This document shows, piece after piece, positions 18,153 to 26,428 of a stretch of 64,000 bases of DNA; positions within the stretch are counted from its first letter, which is position 1; each line of letters begins with the position of its first letter. Position numbers and translations under genes: made by a program. The notes below the pieces were generated by a model. That model was given only the letters and a program-made list of their open reading frames with translations. It made no database searches and was not told the origin of the DNA. This stretch comes from Streptomyces xanthii (GTDB lineage Bacteria; Actinomycetota; Actinomycetes; Streptomycetales; Streptomycetaceae), in contig NZ_CP061281.1 in the NCBI RefSeq assembly GCF_014621695.1, positions 7,378,001 through 7,442,000 on the forward strand, written 5' to 3'.

Positions 18153-18997
18153 CGACCCCCACCCGACCGTGCGGGCTGGGTGACGCCCAGGGGATGCGCG
18201 TCCTGGTCACCGGGGCCTCCGGCACCTTCGGCCGCGCCGTGTGCGCCCGGCTCACCGCACTGGGCGCCCAGGTCGTCGGCCTCGATCTGGCCCCGGGACC
18301 GGACGACCCCGTCGAGGTGCTGGCGTGCGACCTCACCGACGACGCCGCCGTGCCCGTCGCCGTGGCCGCCGCGCTCGACCGGCTCGGCGGCCTGGACCTG
18401 CTGATCAACAACGCGGGCATCGGCGGACCGGCCCCGGCCGAGCTCCCGCCCGGCGACGCGGTCCGCCGCCAGCTCGACCTCAACCTCCTCGGCACCTGGC
18501 GCACCACGGCCGCCTGCGCAGACGCCCTGGTCGCCGCCCGCGGCCGCGTCGTCATGGTGTCCTCCCGCATGGCCGTCATGCAGCTGCCGCTCGCCGCCGC
18601 CTACGGAGCCTCCAAGCGCGCCCTCGTCGCCTACGCCGACGCCCTGCGCCTCGAACTCGGCACCCACGTCGGCGTCACCTGCGTCTATCCGTCCGCCGTA
18701 CGCAGCCCCATCCACGACTCGACCGCCGCCGCCGGACTCTCCCTGGAGGGCATGAGCAGCTACGAGCCCCTCGACGGCGTCGTCGGCACCGTGCTCCGCG
18801 CCGGGCTCGGCCGCCGCGTGCGCCGCGACCTGCCGACGACCCGGCGCGGCGCCGTCGAGTTCTTCCTCGCCCGTCACTTCCCCGCGCTCACCGACCGGAT
18901 CGTCGCCCGCACCCTCGCCGGGCGCGTCCGCGCCGACGCGTTCGAGGGCGCCGAACTCGCCGCGGGTGTCGTGCGCCGCCACCGGTCCGCGCCGTGA
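18149..18997 (+). CDS. short-chain dehydrogenase/reductase
   Basis: A 282-residue classical SDR. The cofactor loop is TGASGTFG, followed by INNAG, the catalytic serine in VMVSSRMAV and the YGASK active-site Tyr/Lys. It uses NAD(P)(H) to oxidise an alcohol or reduce a ketone. The start overlaps the monooxygenase stop and its own stop overlaps the start of the MFS gene, so the three genes are tightly coupled. In this setting it probably processes the substrate or product of the monooxygenase. No specific substrate can be named. Confidence 0.94.
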   Translation: MTTPTRPCGLGDAQGMRVLVTGASGTFGRAVCARLTALGAQVVGLDLAPGPDDPVEVLACDLTDDAAVPVAVAAALDRLGGLDLLINNAGIGGPAPAELPPGDAVRRQLDLNLLGTWRTTAACADALVAARGRVVMVSSRMAVMQLPLAAAYGASKRALVAYADALRLELGTHVGVTCVYPSAVRSPIHDSTAAAGLSLEGMSSYEPLDGVVGTVLRAGLGRRVRRDLPTTRRGAVEFFLARHFPALTDRIVARTLAGRVRADAFEGAELAAGVVRRHRSAP

Positions 18998-20394
18998 CCG
19001 CGCCCGCCCGGGCCCGCCCGGGGGACCTCACTCTCTACGCCGCCGGATCCGTCGGCATGGGCCTGTGGGTGACGGTCCCCGGACTGCTGCTCCTGTACTT
19101 CCTCACCCAGACCCTCGGCGTGCCCGCCTTCCTCGCCGGGGCCACGCTGCTGCTGCCCAAGCTCGTCGACATCGTGGTCCACCCGCTGCTCGGCTCGCGC
19201 TCCGACCGGCAGGCCCGGCGCACCGGACACCGCCGCGGCATGCTCCGCTGGGGCCTGCTCCTGGCCGTGGCGTGGACCGCCATGTTCAGCGTCCCGGGCG
19301 GGCTCACCGGGACGAGCGCCGCGCTGTGGGTCGGCGGCTGCTACATCGCCGGGAACCTGCTGTTCGCCTGCTTCCAGGTCCCGTACCTCACCACCCCCTC
19401 CGACCTGCGCATCGGCTACCACGAACGCACCCGCGTCTTCCTCTTCCGCATGGTGTTCCTGACCCTCGGCCTGCTCGCCGCCGGGGTCAGCGCGCCGAGC
19501 CTGGTCGCCTCGGGGGAGCGCGGCGCCTATGCGCGCATGGCGCTGCTGCTCGCCGGAGGGCTCGTCCTGTCGGGCCTGCTCGCCGTGCGCGGGGTCCGCC
19601 GGCTCACCGACCACTGCGGGTTCAAGGCCCCGGGCGAGCGGGCCCACTCGGTGCGGGAGGACGTCCGGGCGGCCTGGCGCGACCGCGACTTCCGGGCGCT
19701 GCTGCTCTCGTACCTGTTCACCGGCACGACCACGCACCTCTTCCTCGCCGCGCTGCCCTTCTACACCCAGTACGTGCTCCGGGACCGCTCCCTGACGGCC
19801 GTCCTCATGGGCGCTTTCCTGGTGCCCGCCACCGTCGTCGGCCCGCTGTGGCTGCGGGTCTCGCGGCGGACCGGCAAGCAGCGCGGTCTGCTGATCGCGC
19901 AGGGCATGTTCCTCGCAGGCTCGCTCGCGCTGCTGCCCGGCCGGGCGCTCGGCACGGCCGCGACGCTCGGCGTGGTCGTCGTCATGGGCGCGGCCTTCGC
20001 CGGGCTCCAGCTCTTCGCGTTCTCGATGCTGCCGGACGTCGTCGCTGCCGCCGAGGCGCGCGGCGCGGCCGACGCGGGCGCCTACACCGGGGTCTGGACG
20101 GCGACCGAGGCGACCGGCACCGCCGTCGGCCCCTATGTGTACGCGGCGGTCCTCGCGGCGGCGGGCTTCGTCTCCACGACGGAGGGCACGACCGTCGCGC
20201 AGACGGACCCCGCGCTGCGGGCGCTCCTGTGGGGGTTCACGGCGCTGCCCGCCGTCCTGATGGGCATCGCGCTGTTCTTCCAGCGGCGGTACGGCCTCGA
20301 CCGCGCCGCCGGCCGGATCAGCGCGCCGTCCCGAACACCTGCGTCCACCACGGGCCTCCCGAGCCCTGATGGACACCGACCCCTATCTCCTTGA
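18994..20394 (+). CDS. MFS transporter of the GPH (glycoside-pentoside-hexuronide) type
   Basis: A 466-residue, 12-segment transporter of the MFS_2/GPH cation-symporter group. Support comes from the N-terminal GDLTLYAAGSVGMGLWVTVPG, the LPKLVDIVVHPLLGSRSDRQARRTGHRR loop and the long cytoplasmic loop around the middle. It likely imports the compound handled by the monooxygenase and SDR. The GTG start overlaps the SDR stop (GTGA). The C-terminal ~25 residues (SAPSRTPASTTGLPS...) are disordered and lie in the 77-bp overlap with the convergent sigma-CAP gene, so the C-terminus may be less constrained. Confidence 0.92.
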   Translation: MTAPARARPGDLTLYAAGSVGMGLWVTVPGLLLLYFLTQTLGVPAFLAGATLLLPKLVDIVVHPLLGSRSDRQARRTGHRRGMLRWGLLLAVAWTAMFSVPGGLTGTSAALWVGGCYIAGNLLFACFQVPYLTTPSDLRIGYHERTRVFLFRMVFLTLGLLAAGVSAPSLVASGERGAYARMALLLAGGLVLSGLLAVRGVRRLTDHCGFKAPGERAHSVREDVRAAWRDRDFRALLLSYLFTGTTTHLFLAALPFYTQYVLRDRSLTAVLMGAFLVPATVVGPLWLRVSRRTGKQRGLLIAQGMFLAGSLALLPGRALGTAATLGVVVVMGAAFAGLQLFAFSMLPDVVAAAEARGAADAGAYTGVWTATEATGTAVGPYVYAAVLAAAGFVSTTEGTTVAQTDPALRALLWGFTALPAVLMGIALFFQRRYGLDRAAGRISAPSRTPASTTGLPSPDGHRPLSP

Positions 20395-22138
20395 ACGCGC
20401 AGTTGAGGATGTTCGCCCGGTGCCCCGGGCTGTTCATCCACCCCTCCATGACCTGCGCGGGCGTCTGCTGCCCGCGCGCGATGTTCTCGCCGTACGTGGA
20501 CCAGGTGTAGCCCGCGGCCGTGATCCGGTCGCCCGGGTCGTTGCCGTCCGGGTCGGTGTGGTCGAAGTAGTTCCGGGCGGCCATGTCCTCGGAGTGGCCG
20601 AGGGCGGCCTTGTCGAGCGTGCTGTTCTGCCGCACGGGCGCGCAGCCGTTCTTGGCCCGCTCGGTGTTGACCAGCTGGGTGACCTGCTGGCCGAAGGTGC
20701 CGGACGGCGCCTTGGTGGGGGCGGGGGGCGCGGGGCGCTGCGTCGTCGGGGTGGGCTTGGGACGCGGCGGCGCAGACGTCTTCTTCTTGGTCCGCGTCGG
20801 CCGGGCCGAACTGCGCGTCGGGGAGGCCTTGGGCGAGGCGGAGCGGGACGCGGACGGGGAGGGGGAGGCGCTGCTCGGCTCCGGGGTCTCGGACGGCGCG
20901 GGCGCGGCCTGCGTCCGCACGGTGTCGGCCCCTTCGTCGGGGCCCAGCTGGGTGAGGACGCCGACCGCGCCCCCGCCCGCGACGAGCACCGCGACACCGA
21001 GCAGCGCGGTGCGGCGCCGCCGGGCCCGGCGCTCGTGCCGCGTGCGGCTGCGGGGCGTCGTGCGTATCTCCCCGGTGCCGCCGCCGGCCGGTGTCTCGCT
21101 GTACGCGGTGGTGCCGAAGGGATCGGTCTCGGGGCTGTACGCGGCCGGGTCGGGTGACGATCCGTAGGCAGCGAAACCCGCCTCGTCTGGTGCGTTTCCG
21201 TACGGTGCGAAGCCCGCCGCGCCGGACGGATCGCCGTGCACGGGCAGGCCGAGCGTGTCCGGGGACGAGCCGTGGGCCGCGAGACCCGTCGCCGGGTCCG
21301 GGACGGCTCCGTAGGCGAGGACGGAGGCGACCGGGACCAGGCCCAGGCCGGCGAGAAGCCCCTCGGCCGGGACCAGGCCCGCGCCGTAGCGGGAGCAGAC
21401 CGTGCAGGACCGGGCGTGCCGGACCAGCCGCTTGCGCCACAGCGGCGACGGCGTCCCGTCCCACGCGCCGAGCGTCTCGTCCAGCAGGGCGCAGCGCGGA
21501 TCGCGGGACATCGCCCGCACGATCACCCGCGCGTTCTCCAGGTGCTCCTTCATGCGCTGGACGCGTACGGCGGTGTGCGCCTGCGACAGCTCCAGCGCCG
21601 CGGCGACCTCCGCGCGGGTCAGCTCGCCCGCCGCCTCCAGCCACCACAGCGACAGGAGCTCCCGGTCCGAGGGCTCCAGCCAGCGGGTCGCCTCCGCCAC
21701 CTCGCGGCGCTGCCCCGACAGGCCCATGCGGACGATCGTGAGGTTCACGAAGTCCGACGCCGGGTCCGCGAGCTCGTGGGCCTCGCCCAGCTCCCCGTAC
21801 GAGGGGGCCGCCTGCCGGGCCTGCCGGCGGGTGCGCACCTGGTTCATGGCGATCGCCACGAGCCAGGACCGGAACTGCTCGGGCGCGCGCAGCGACGGCA
21901 GCCCGGACAGGGCGCGGATCATCGTGTCCTGCACGACGTCGTCCACGTCGGCGTGCCCGTGCAGCGCCCGGCCCACCACGTTGTAGACGAGCGGCAGGTA
22001 CGCGGCGACCACCTCGTCCTGCGCCCGCTGGTCCCCGCCCTGCGCCGCCCGGATCATCGCGGTGTGCCGTTCGCTGTCCATGCCCTGTCCACTCTCCGCC
22101 CCGCAGGCCCGCTCGGCCTGAGTTTCGTCCGACATCAT
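20318..22138 (-). CDS. ECF-type sigma factor fused to an extracytoplasmic CAP/SCP domain
   Basis: A 606-residue multidomain protein. Residues ~20-215 are a sigma-70 group 4 (ECF) unit with region 2 (AAYLPLVYNVVGRALHGHADVDDVVQDTMIRAL) and region 4 (LSQAHTAVRVQRMKEHL). An HxxxCxxC element (RHARSCTVCSRY) resembling the zinc-binding anti-sigma fold comes next. Residues ~265-345 hold loose repeats built on YG-x-x-P-D. A single membrane segment lies at ~377-396, then a Ser/Pro/Thr/Lys-rich wall linker, then a C-terminal CAP/SCP domain at 482-606 (NTERAKNGC, YFDHTDPDG, NSPGHRANIL). It looks like a membrane-tethered sigma factor sensing the wall. ATG 22138 was chosen, but 22081 is also possible. Confidence 0.9.
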   Translation of the reverse strand: MMSDETQAERACGAESGQGMDSERHTAMIRAAQGGDQRAQDEVVAAYLPLVYNVVGRALHGHADVDDVVQDTMIRALSGLPSLRAPEQFRSWLVAIAMNQVRTRRQARQAAPSYGELGEAHELADPASDFVNLTIVRMGLSGQRREVAEATRWLEPSDRELLSLWWLEAAGELTRAEVAAALELSQAHTAVRVQRMKEHLENARVIVRAMSRDPRCALLDETLGAWDGTPSPLWRKRLVRHARSCTVCSRYGAGLVPAEGLLAGLGLVPVASVLAYGAVPDPATGLAAHGSSPDTLGLPVHGDPSGAAGFAPYGNAPDEAGFAAYGSSPDPAAYSPETDPFGTTAYSETPAGGGTGEIRTTPRSRTRHERRARRRRTALLGVAVLVAGGGAVGVLTQLGPDEGADTVRTQAAPAPSETPEPSSASPSPSASRSASPKASPTRSSARPTRTKKKTSAPPRPKPTPTTQRPAPPAPTKAPSGTFGQQVTQLVNTERAKNGCAPVRQNSTLDKAALGHSEDMAARNYFDHTDPDGNDPGDRITAAGYTWSTYGENIARGQQTPAQVMEGWMNSPGHRANILNCAFKEIGVGVHQGSGGPWWTQVFGTAR

Positions 22139-22215
22139 GGAGACCTTGCGGCGATGACGTAATAACGAAAATCTCAGTCGGCGCTGCGAAGTGGTCACGG
22201 AGGGGCGCTCAGTGG

Positions 22216-23400
22216 TCAGGGAACGACCGGAACCGTCCACTTCTGGTTTGAAGTGCCCTGACAGTCCCAGATGATGACCTGCGTTCCGTTCGTGGTGTTA
22301 CTTCCCGGAATGTCCAGGCAGCGGCCGGAGGCGGGGTTGCGCAGGGAGCCGTTCTCGGCGCGCCACTGCTGGTTGGTGCCGCCCGTGCAGGACCACACGA
22401 TCGCCGGGGTCCCGTTCGCCTGTGCCCCGCCCTGCACGTCGAGGCACAGGCCCTGGCCCATGAGATGCAGGGCGCCGTCCTTGCCGAGCACCCACGCCTG
22501 CTCGGCCGCGCCGGTCGGTCCGGTGACGATCGCGGGCGAGCCCGAGGTGTTCTGCGCCCCGGCGAGAACCTTGCCGCCGAGTCCGGTGACCGGGCCGCGC
22601 ACCGAGTTGCCGATCCCGTTCGTCTGCACCGAGCCGCCGGAGACCGTGTCGACCCGCGAGTACGCGGCGCAGGACGAGCTGACCTGGGTGGAGGAGACGC
22701 TCGCGGTCACCGCGCCGCCGTTCGCGACGGGCACGCCGAAGCGGGCCTGCGAGTACGGCTGGTCGTCGCACGAGGCCTTCGGGTTGTTCCACTCGAAGTA
22801 CTCCGCCCAGTCGACCATCCCGCTCGGCGAGATCTGGGTGGAGCCGGCACGGATGCTGCCGAGCTTGAAGGAGGCGCCGGTCGTCTCGTTCGTCACCGTC
22901 ACGCCGAACCAGCGGTCGCCCTCGTGCGCGACCCGGGTGCGGAAGGTGTCGCCCTCCTTCCAGTCGGTCTTCAGGCGGCAGCTCTTGCCGACGCCCTCAC
23001 CGCCGAAGTCCAGGCAGTAGCTCCCGGTGGAGCCGGTCTTCGCCTCGGTGGCGTCCCATACGGAGAAGAGGAACGTGCGGGTCTGGCCGGGGCCATTGGA
23101 CTGCATGCCGGTGTACGCGCCGTTGCCCGCGGTGAAGCCGAACTGGTGGCTCCAGAAGATGTTCGAGGCGGGCCCCGCGTCCTTGGTGACGGTCGTCCGG
23201 AACGTCACGTCGCTCAGTCCGGCCGTCCCGGACGGGAAGCCGTAGTGGGTGTACGAGCCCGGTGTGTCCGAGGCCGCGGCCGGGGTGGCCGTGGCCAGGC
23301 CGGCCGCGGCGGCGAGCGCCAGTACCCCGGCGGCCGCGAGCACACCGCGGCCCTGTCTTCCGGACCGGCGGGGGGACGTGCGGGGTGTGGGGGAGCGCAT
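22216..23400 (-). CDS. secreted DUF3472 protein with C-terminal ricin-type lectin domain
   Basis: A 394-residue secreted protein. The signal peptide (MRSPTPRTSPRRSGRQ then VLAAAGVLALAAAAGLATATPAAA) is followed by a DUF3472-like beta-sandwich (SNIFWSHQFGFTAGNGAYTGMQSNG ... FLFSVWDA). From about residue 265 there is a ricin-B beta-trefoil with QxW-type repeats (EQAWVLG, NQQWRA, NQKWTV). It probably binds extracellular glycans. DUF3472 has no known activity. The ATG at 23400 has an AGAGGA site. It is divergent from the beta-helix protein, across a 295-bp region that contains a clear promoter on the plus strand. Confidence 0.9.
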   Translation of the reverse strand: MRSPTPRTSPRRSGRQGRGVLAAAGVLALAAAAGLATATPAAASDTPGSYTHYGFPSGTAGLSDVTFRTTVTKDAGPASNIFWSHQFGFTAGNGAYTGMQSNGPGQTRTFLFSVWDATEAKTGSTGSYCLDFGGEGVGKSCRLKTDWKEGDTFRTRVAHEGDRWFGVTVTNETTGASFKLGSIRAGSTQISPSGMVDWAEYFEWNNPKASCDDQPYSQARFGVPVANGGAVTASVSSTQVSSSCAAYSRVDTVSGGSVQTNGIGNSVRGPVTGLGGKVLAGAQNTSGSPAIVTGPTGAAEQAWVLGKDGALHLMGQGLCLDVQGGAQANGTPAIVWSCTGGTNQQWRAENGSLRNPASGRCLDIPGSNTTNGTQVIIWDCQGTSNQKWTVPVVP

Positions 23401-23574
23401 GTCGGGTCCTCTCGTGTCCGTGCACGCTGAGTGTCCGGCGAACGGAAGTGCCGCGCGCCGGCAGTGCCTTGCGGAGGAGGAGCGGCCGCAATCGTGCACC
23501 CGACCGGCTTCGGTGACAAGACCTGCGCGGAGTACGCGTGATTCCGTCAACTCCGCGCACGCCGCGGCTCGTTG

Positions 23575-23625
23575 TGATCGAACGGGCGACGCTGGCAGGT
23601 CAAGTGATCGAAATTTGATCGAACG
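23575..23625. promoter_or_regulatory. three TGATCGAA direct repeats upstream of the beta-helix gene
   Basis: TGATCGAA occurs at 23575-23582, 23605-23612 and 23616-23623. Spacings are 30 and 11 bp, about three turns and one turn of the helix, so the repeats face one side of the DNA. They lie just upstream of a -35 box at 23637. The same TGATCG core is found in the arms of the inverted repeat before the repressor gene at 25309, suggesting that this repressor binds both. The remainder of the 23401-23695 gap shows no other structure. Confidence 0.55.
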
Positions 23626-23636
23626 CTAGAAGTGTA

Positions 23637-23665
23637 TTGACTCGATCAGGGGCCAGCCCTAGTTT
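23637..23665 (+). promoter_or_regulatory. vegetative-type promoter of the beta-helix gene
   Basis: TTGACT at 23637-23642 and TAGTTT at 23660-23665, separated by 17 bp, match the consensus for the principal streptomycete sigma factor. Transcription should start around 23671-23673, leaving a leader of about 25 bases with an AGAGAGG ribosome binding site before ATG 23696. Confidence 0.6.
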
Positions 23666-23695
23666 CTGGCGCACTTCCAGCAGAGAGGTGCACCC

Positions 23696-25189
23696 ATGAG
23701 GGTCATGCGTTCCCCGGGCCGGGCACTCCTGGCGGTCGCGCTCGCCGGTGCCGGCCTGGTCGCGCTCCAGGACACCCCGGCCGCCGCGGCCGGGGTCACG
23801 ACGTACGTCGACTGCTCGGCCGCCACCCCCGGCACCGGCACGTCGAGCAGCCCGTACAACAGCCTCGCCCAGGCCAACGCGAAGACGTACGCGCCGGGCG
23901 ACACCCTCGCCCTCGCCGCCGGGACCACCTGCACCGGCACCCTGGCGCCACGCGGCAGCGGCACCGCCGCCGCACCGATCACCGTCACCGCCTACGGCAC
24001 CGGCACCCCGCCCGTCGTCGACGGCGCCGGCGCGGCGGACGCCATGCGGCTCACCGACCAGGACCACTGGACGGTCCGTGACATCAAGCTCACCAACCCC
24101 GCCGGGACTCTCGCCCGCCGCACCGGACTGCGCGTGTCCGCCACCGACGGAAAGGCCCACACCGGATTCGACCTCGGCAACCTCGTGATCGACCGCGTCG
24201 CGGGACAGACCAATAAGAATTCCCCGACGACCGACGACTACGTCCAGTCCGCCGGCATCGTCACCGGCGCGAGCGGCACCGGCTCCACGCTCAACGACGT
24301 CCACGTCCACGACAACAAGATCAGCAACACCGGGGGCGGCGGCCTCAAGATCCGCGTCGGGGCCATGGCCACGAAGGGCAACGGCGTCCTCGTCGAACGC
24401 AACACCGTGACCGACGTCGGCGGCGACGCCATCATCGCCAGCTACGCCGAGTCCCCGATGATCCAGTACAACGTGGCCTCCGGCACCGGCAACGGCGTCT
24501 ACCCCTTCTCCGGCGGCAACTTCGCCGGCATCTGGGTCCTCGGCGACCACAACCCGACCATCCAGAAGAACGTCGTCCACAGCACCACCCGGATGTCCGT
24601 GGCCGACAGCCAGGCCTTCGACTGCGACTGGGGCAACACCGGCTACTGCACCGTCCAGTACAACTACAGCCGCGACAACATCGGCGGCTTCTTCCTCGAC
24701 TGCGACGGCTGCGGCACCAGCGGCGCCGCCAAGGAGATCGTCCGCTACAACATCTCCGAGAACGACTGCCGCATGAGCAGCGGCGGCAGCGGCCGCTCCG
24801 CCCTGCACCTCTACAACAACGTCATCTACTGCACGGACAAGAAGCTCTCGATCACCCTGCCGAGCACCAGCGTCGTCGAGAACAACATCTGGGTCGGCAC
24901 CACCGACTCCCGGCTGCCCACCGGCTCCGGCATCTCCTATCTGTGGAACGTCTACCAGGGCGTCCCCCGGCCCACCGCCAACGGCATCACCGGCGACCCC
25001 GGCTTCGTGAACCCCGGCACCGGCGGCACCACCCTCGACTCCGTCGACGGGTACAAGCTGAAGGCCACCTCGCCGGCCCTGAACAACGGCTCGATCGTCA
25101 CCGACAACGGCGGCCGCGACTACTGGGGCAACCCCGTCTCCACGACCGTCAAACCGCACCGCGGCGCCTACAACGGCCCGGGCCTGTAA
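23696..25189 (+). CDS. secreted right-handed beta-helix protein (polysaccharide lyase-like)
   Basis: A 497-residue secreted protein. A signal peptide (RALLAVALAGAGLVALQDTPAAAA) leads into repeated parallel beta-helix turns rich in Asn, Gly, Thr and Val (DNKISNTGGGGLKIR, ERNTVTDVGGDAIIA, QYNVASGTGNG). The opening TTYVDCSAATPGTGTSSSPY is typical of the pectate-lyase-like/NosD-type fold. Several cysteine pairs sit in the C-terminal half (DCDWGNTGYC, DCDGCG). It probably degrades or binds an acidic polysaccharide outside the cell. No catalytic residues can be assigned with confidence. The next gene on the same strand is its likely repressor. Confidence 0.88.
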   Translation: MRVMRSPGRALLAVALAGAGLVALQDTPAAAAGVTTYVDCSAATPGTGTSSSPYNSLAQANAKTYAPGDTLALAAGTTCTGTLAPRGSGTAAAPITVTAYGTGTPPVVDGAGAADAMRLTDQDHWTVRDIKLTNPAGTLARRTGLRVSATDGKAHTGFDLGNLVIDRVAGQTNKNSPTTDDYVQSAGIVTGASGTGSTLNDVHVHDNKISNTGGGGLKIRVGAMATKGNGVLVERNTVTDVGGDAIIASYAESPMIQYNVASGTGNGVYPFSGGNFAGIWVLGDHNPTIQKNVVHSTTRMSVADSQAFDCDWGNTGYCTVQYNYSRDNIGGFFLDCDGCGTSGAAKEIVRYNISENDCRMSSGGSGRSALHLYNNVIYCTDKKLSITLPSTSVVENNIWVGTTDSRLPTGSGISYLWNVYQGVPRPTANGITGDPGFVNPGTGGTTLDSVDGYKLKATSPALNNGSIVTDNGGRDYWGNPVSTTVKPHRGAYNGPGL

Positions 25190-25219
25190 GCACCGTCGCC
25201 CACCACTCCGTACCTCCCG

Positions 25220-25257
25220 CCGTACCCGATCACATGACCGGAAGTGATCGGGTACGG
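25220..25257. promoter_or_regulatory. perfect 14-bp inverted repeat before the repressor gene
   Basis: Arms CCGTACCCGATCAC (25220-25233) and its exact complement (25244-25257) flank a 10-bp spacer. The repeat lies 31 bp after the beta-helix stop and 51 bp before the repressor start. It could fold as an intrinsic terminator for the upstream gene, although no T-run follows. It could also be an autoregulatory operator, since both arms carry the TGATCG core seen upstream of 23696. Both roles are possible at once. Confidence 0.65.
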
Positions 25258-25308
25258 TGCGTCGGAAGGCCGCCGGAGGACCGGCGGCCAGGAGCCGGGG
25301 AGGGGCCC

Positions 25309-26361
25309 ATGACCGTGTCCGCGCAAGCGCGCCGCACCCGCATCCTGGAGGCACTGCGCGGGACGGGCGCCGTCCGCGTCGTCGACCTCGCCGCCCGCCT
25401 CGGCGTCCCCGCGGTCACCCTGCGCCGCGACGTCGCCGCCCTCGCCGACGAGGGACGGCTCAGCCGCACCCACGGCTCCGTCGAACTCCTCACCGACGAC
25501 CGCGCCGAGCCGGGCCGCGACCGGGTCATCGGCATGCTCGTGCCGACCGTCGGCCAGTACTTCGACGAGGTCGTCGCCGGCGCCCGCGCCGCCGCGGCCG
25601 CCGCCGGGGCCCGCCTCGTCCTCGGCATCGCCCCCTACGGCGCCGACAGCGACCGCGTCCAGGTGCAACGCCTGCTCGAGTCCGAGGTCGACGGACTGCT
25701 CCTCGCCCCCGACTGGCACCCCGGCCGCGGCGGCCGCGACACCGACTGGCTCGGCGAACTCCCCGTGCCCGCCGTCCTGGTGGAGCGCCGTGCCGAGTTC
25801 GGCAGCCCCGCCGCCGAACTCGACGCCGTCTGCTCCCACCACCGCCACGGTGTGCTCCTCGCCCTGCGCCACCTCGCCGGGCTCGGCCACCGCGCCGTGC
25901 TGCTCGCCGCCCGCGACGACACCTACACCGCCCGCGACGTGCGCCGCGGCTACCAGGAGGCCGTCGCCCTGCTCGGCCTCGACGCCCTGCCGGTCACCGA
26001 CGTGCCCGGGCCCGCCGATCCGGCCGCCCTGGCCGCGCGCCTCGCCGAGGCCGCCGCCTCCGGCATCCGCGCCGCCCTCGTCCACAACGACCAGGACGCC
26101 CTCCAGCTCCCCGCGCTCCTGCGCACGCACGGCCTCACCGTCCCCGCCGACCTCGCCCTCGTCGCGTACGACGACGTGTACGCCGCGCTCGCCGACCCGC
26201 CGCTCACCGCCGTCGCCCCGCCCAAGCGCGCGGTGGGCGCCGAGGCCCTGAACCTGCTGCTGCGCCGGCTGACGGAGGGCGACACCCTGCCGACCCAACA
26301 GAGCGAACTGCTCCCGACGTTGAAGATCCGTCAGTCCTGCGGACAGCGGACGACCGGCTGA
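25309..26361 (+). CDS. DeoR-type HTH fused to LacI-like sensor (sugar-responsive repressor)
   Basis: A 350-residue regulator. The N-terminal DeoR-type winged helix (RRTRILEALRGTGAVRVVDLAARLGVPAVTLRRDVAALADEGRLSRTHG) is joined at about residue 70 to a periplasmic-binding-protein-like sensor of the LacI/GalR kind (VIGMLVPTVGQYFDEVVAGARAAA ... LVAYDDVYAALADPPLTAV). It probably represses genes for polysaccharide use until a sugar binds. The ATG at 25309 has a GGGGAGG site. It lies 119 bp after the secreted beta-helix gene, with a perfect inverted repeat in the gap. It ends before a strong bidirectional terminator. Confidence 0.92.
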   Translation: MTVSAQARRTRILEALRGTGAVRVVDLAARLGVPAVTLRRDVAALADEGRLSRTHGSVELLTDDRAEPGRDRVIGMLVPTVGQYFDEVVAGARAAAAAAGARLVLGIAPYGADSDRVQVQRLLESEVDGLLLAPDWHPGRGGRDTDWLGELPVPAVLVERRAEFGSPAAELDAVCSHHRHGVLLALRHLAGLGHRAVLLAARDDTYTARDVRRGYQEAVALLGLDALPVTDVPGPADPAALAARLAEAAASGIRAALVHNDQDALQLPALLRTHGLTVPADLALVAYDDVYAALADPPLTAVAPPKRAVGAEALNLLLRRLTEGDTLPTQQSELLPTLKIRQSCGQRTTG

Positions 26362-26378
26362 GCGCCGGACCGGCACGC

Positions 26379-26413
26379 CGAAGGGGCCGGCTCCGGGGAA
26401 GCCGGCCCCTTCG
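26379..26413. terminator. bidirectional terminator hairpin
   Basis: A perfect 13-bp stem (CGAAGGGGCCGGC with its complement) and a 9-base loop lie between the convergent repressor gene and the secreted GlcG-like gene, 17 bp from each end. It can terminate transcription from both sides. Confidence 0.85.
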
Positions 26414-26428
26414 CACCCGCCGGTCCGC

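Noticed and set aside
20441..20900. Proline/serine-rich plus-strand frames near the sigma-CAP gene
   Set aside because: They are complements of the wall-linker region of the sigma-CAP protein and have no start signals.
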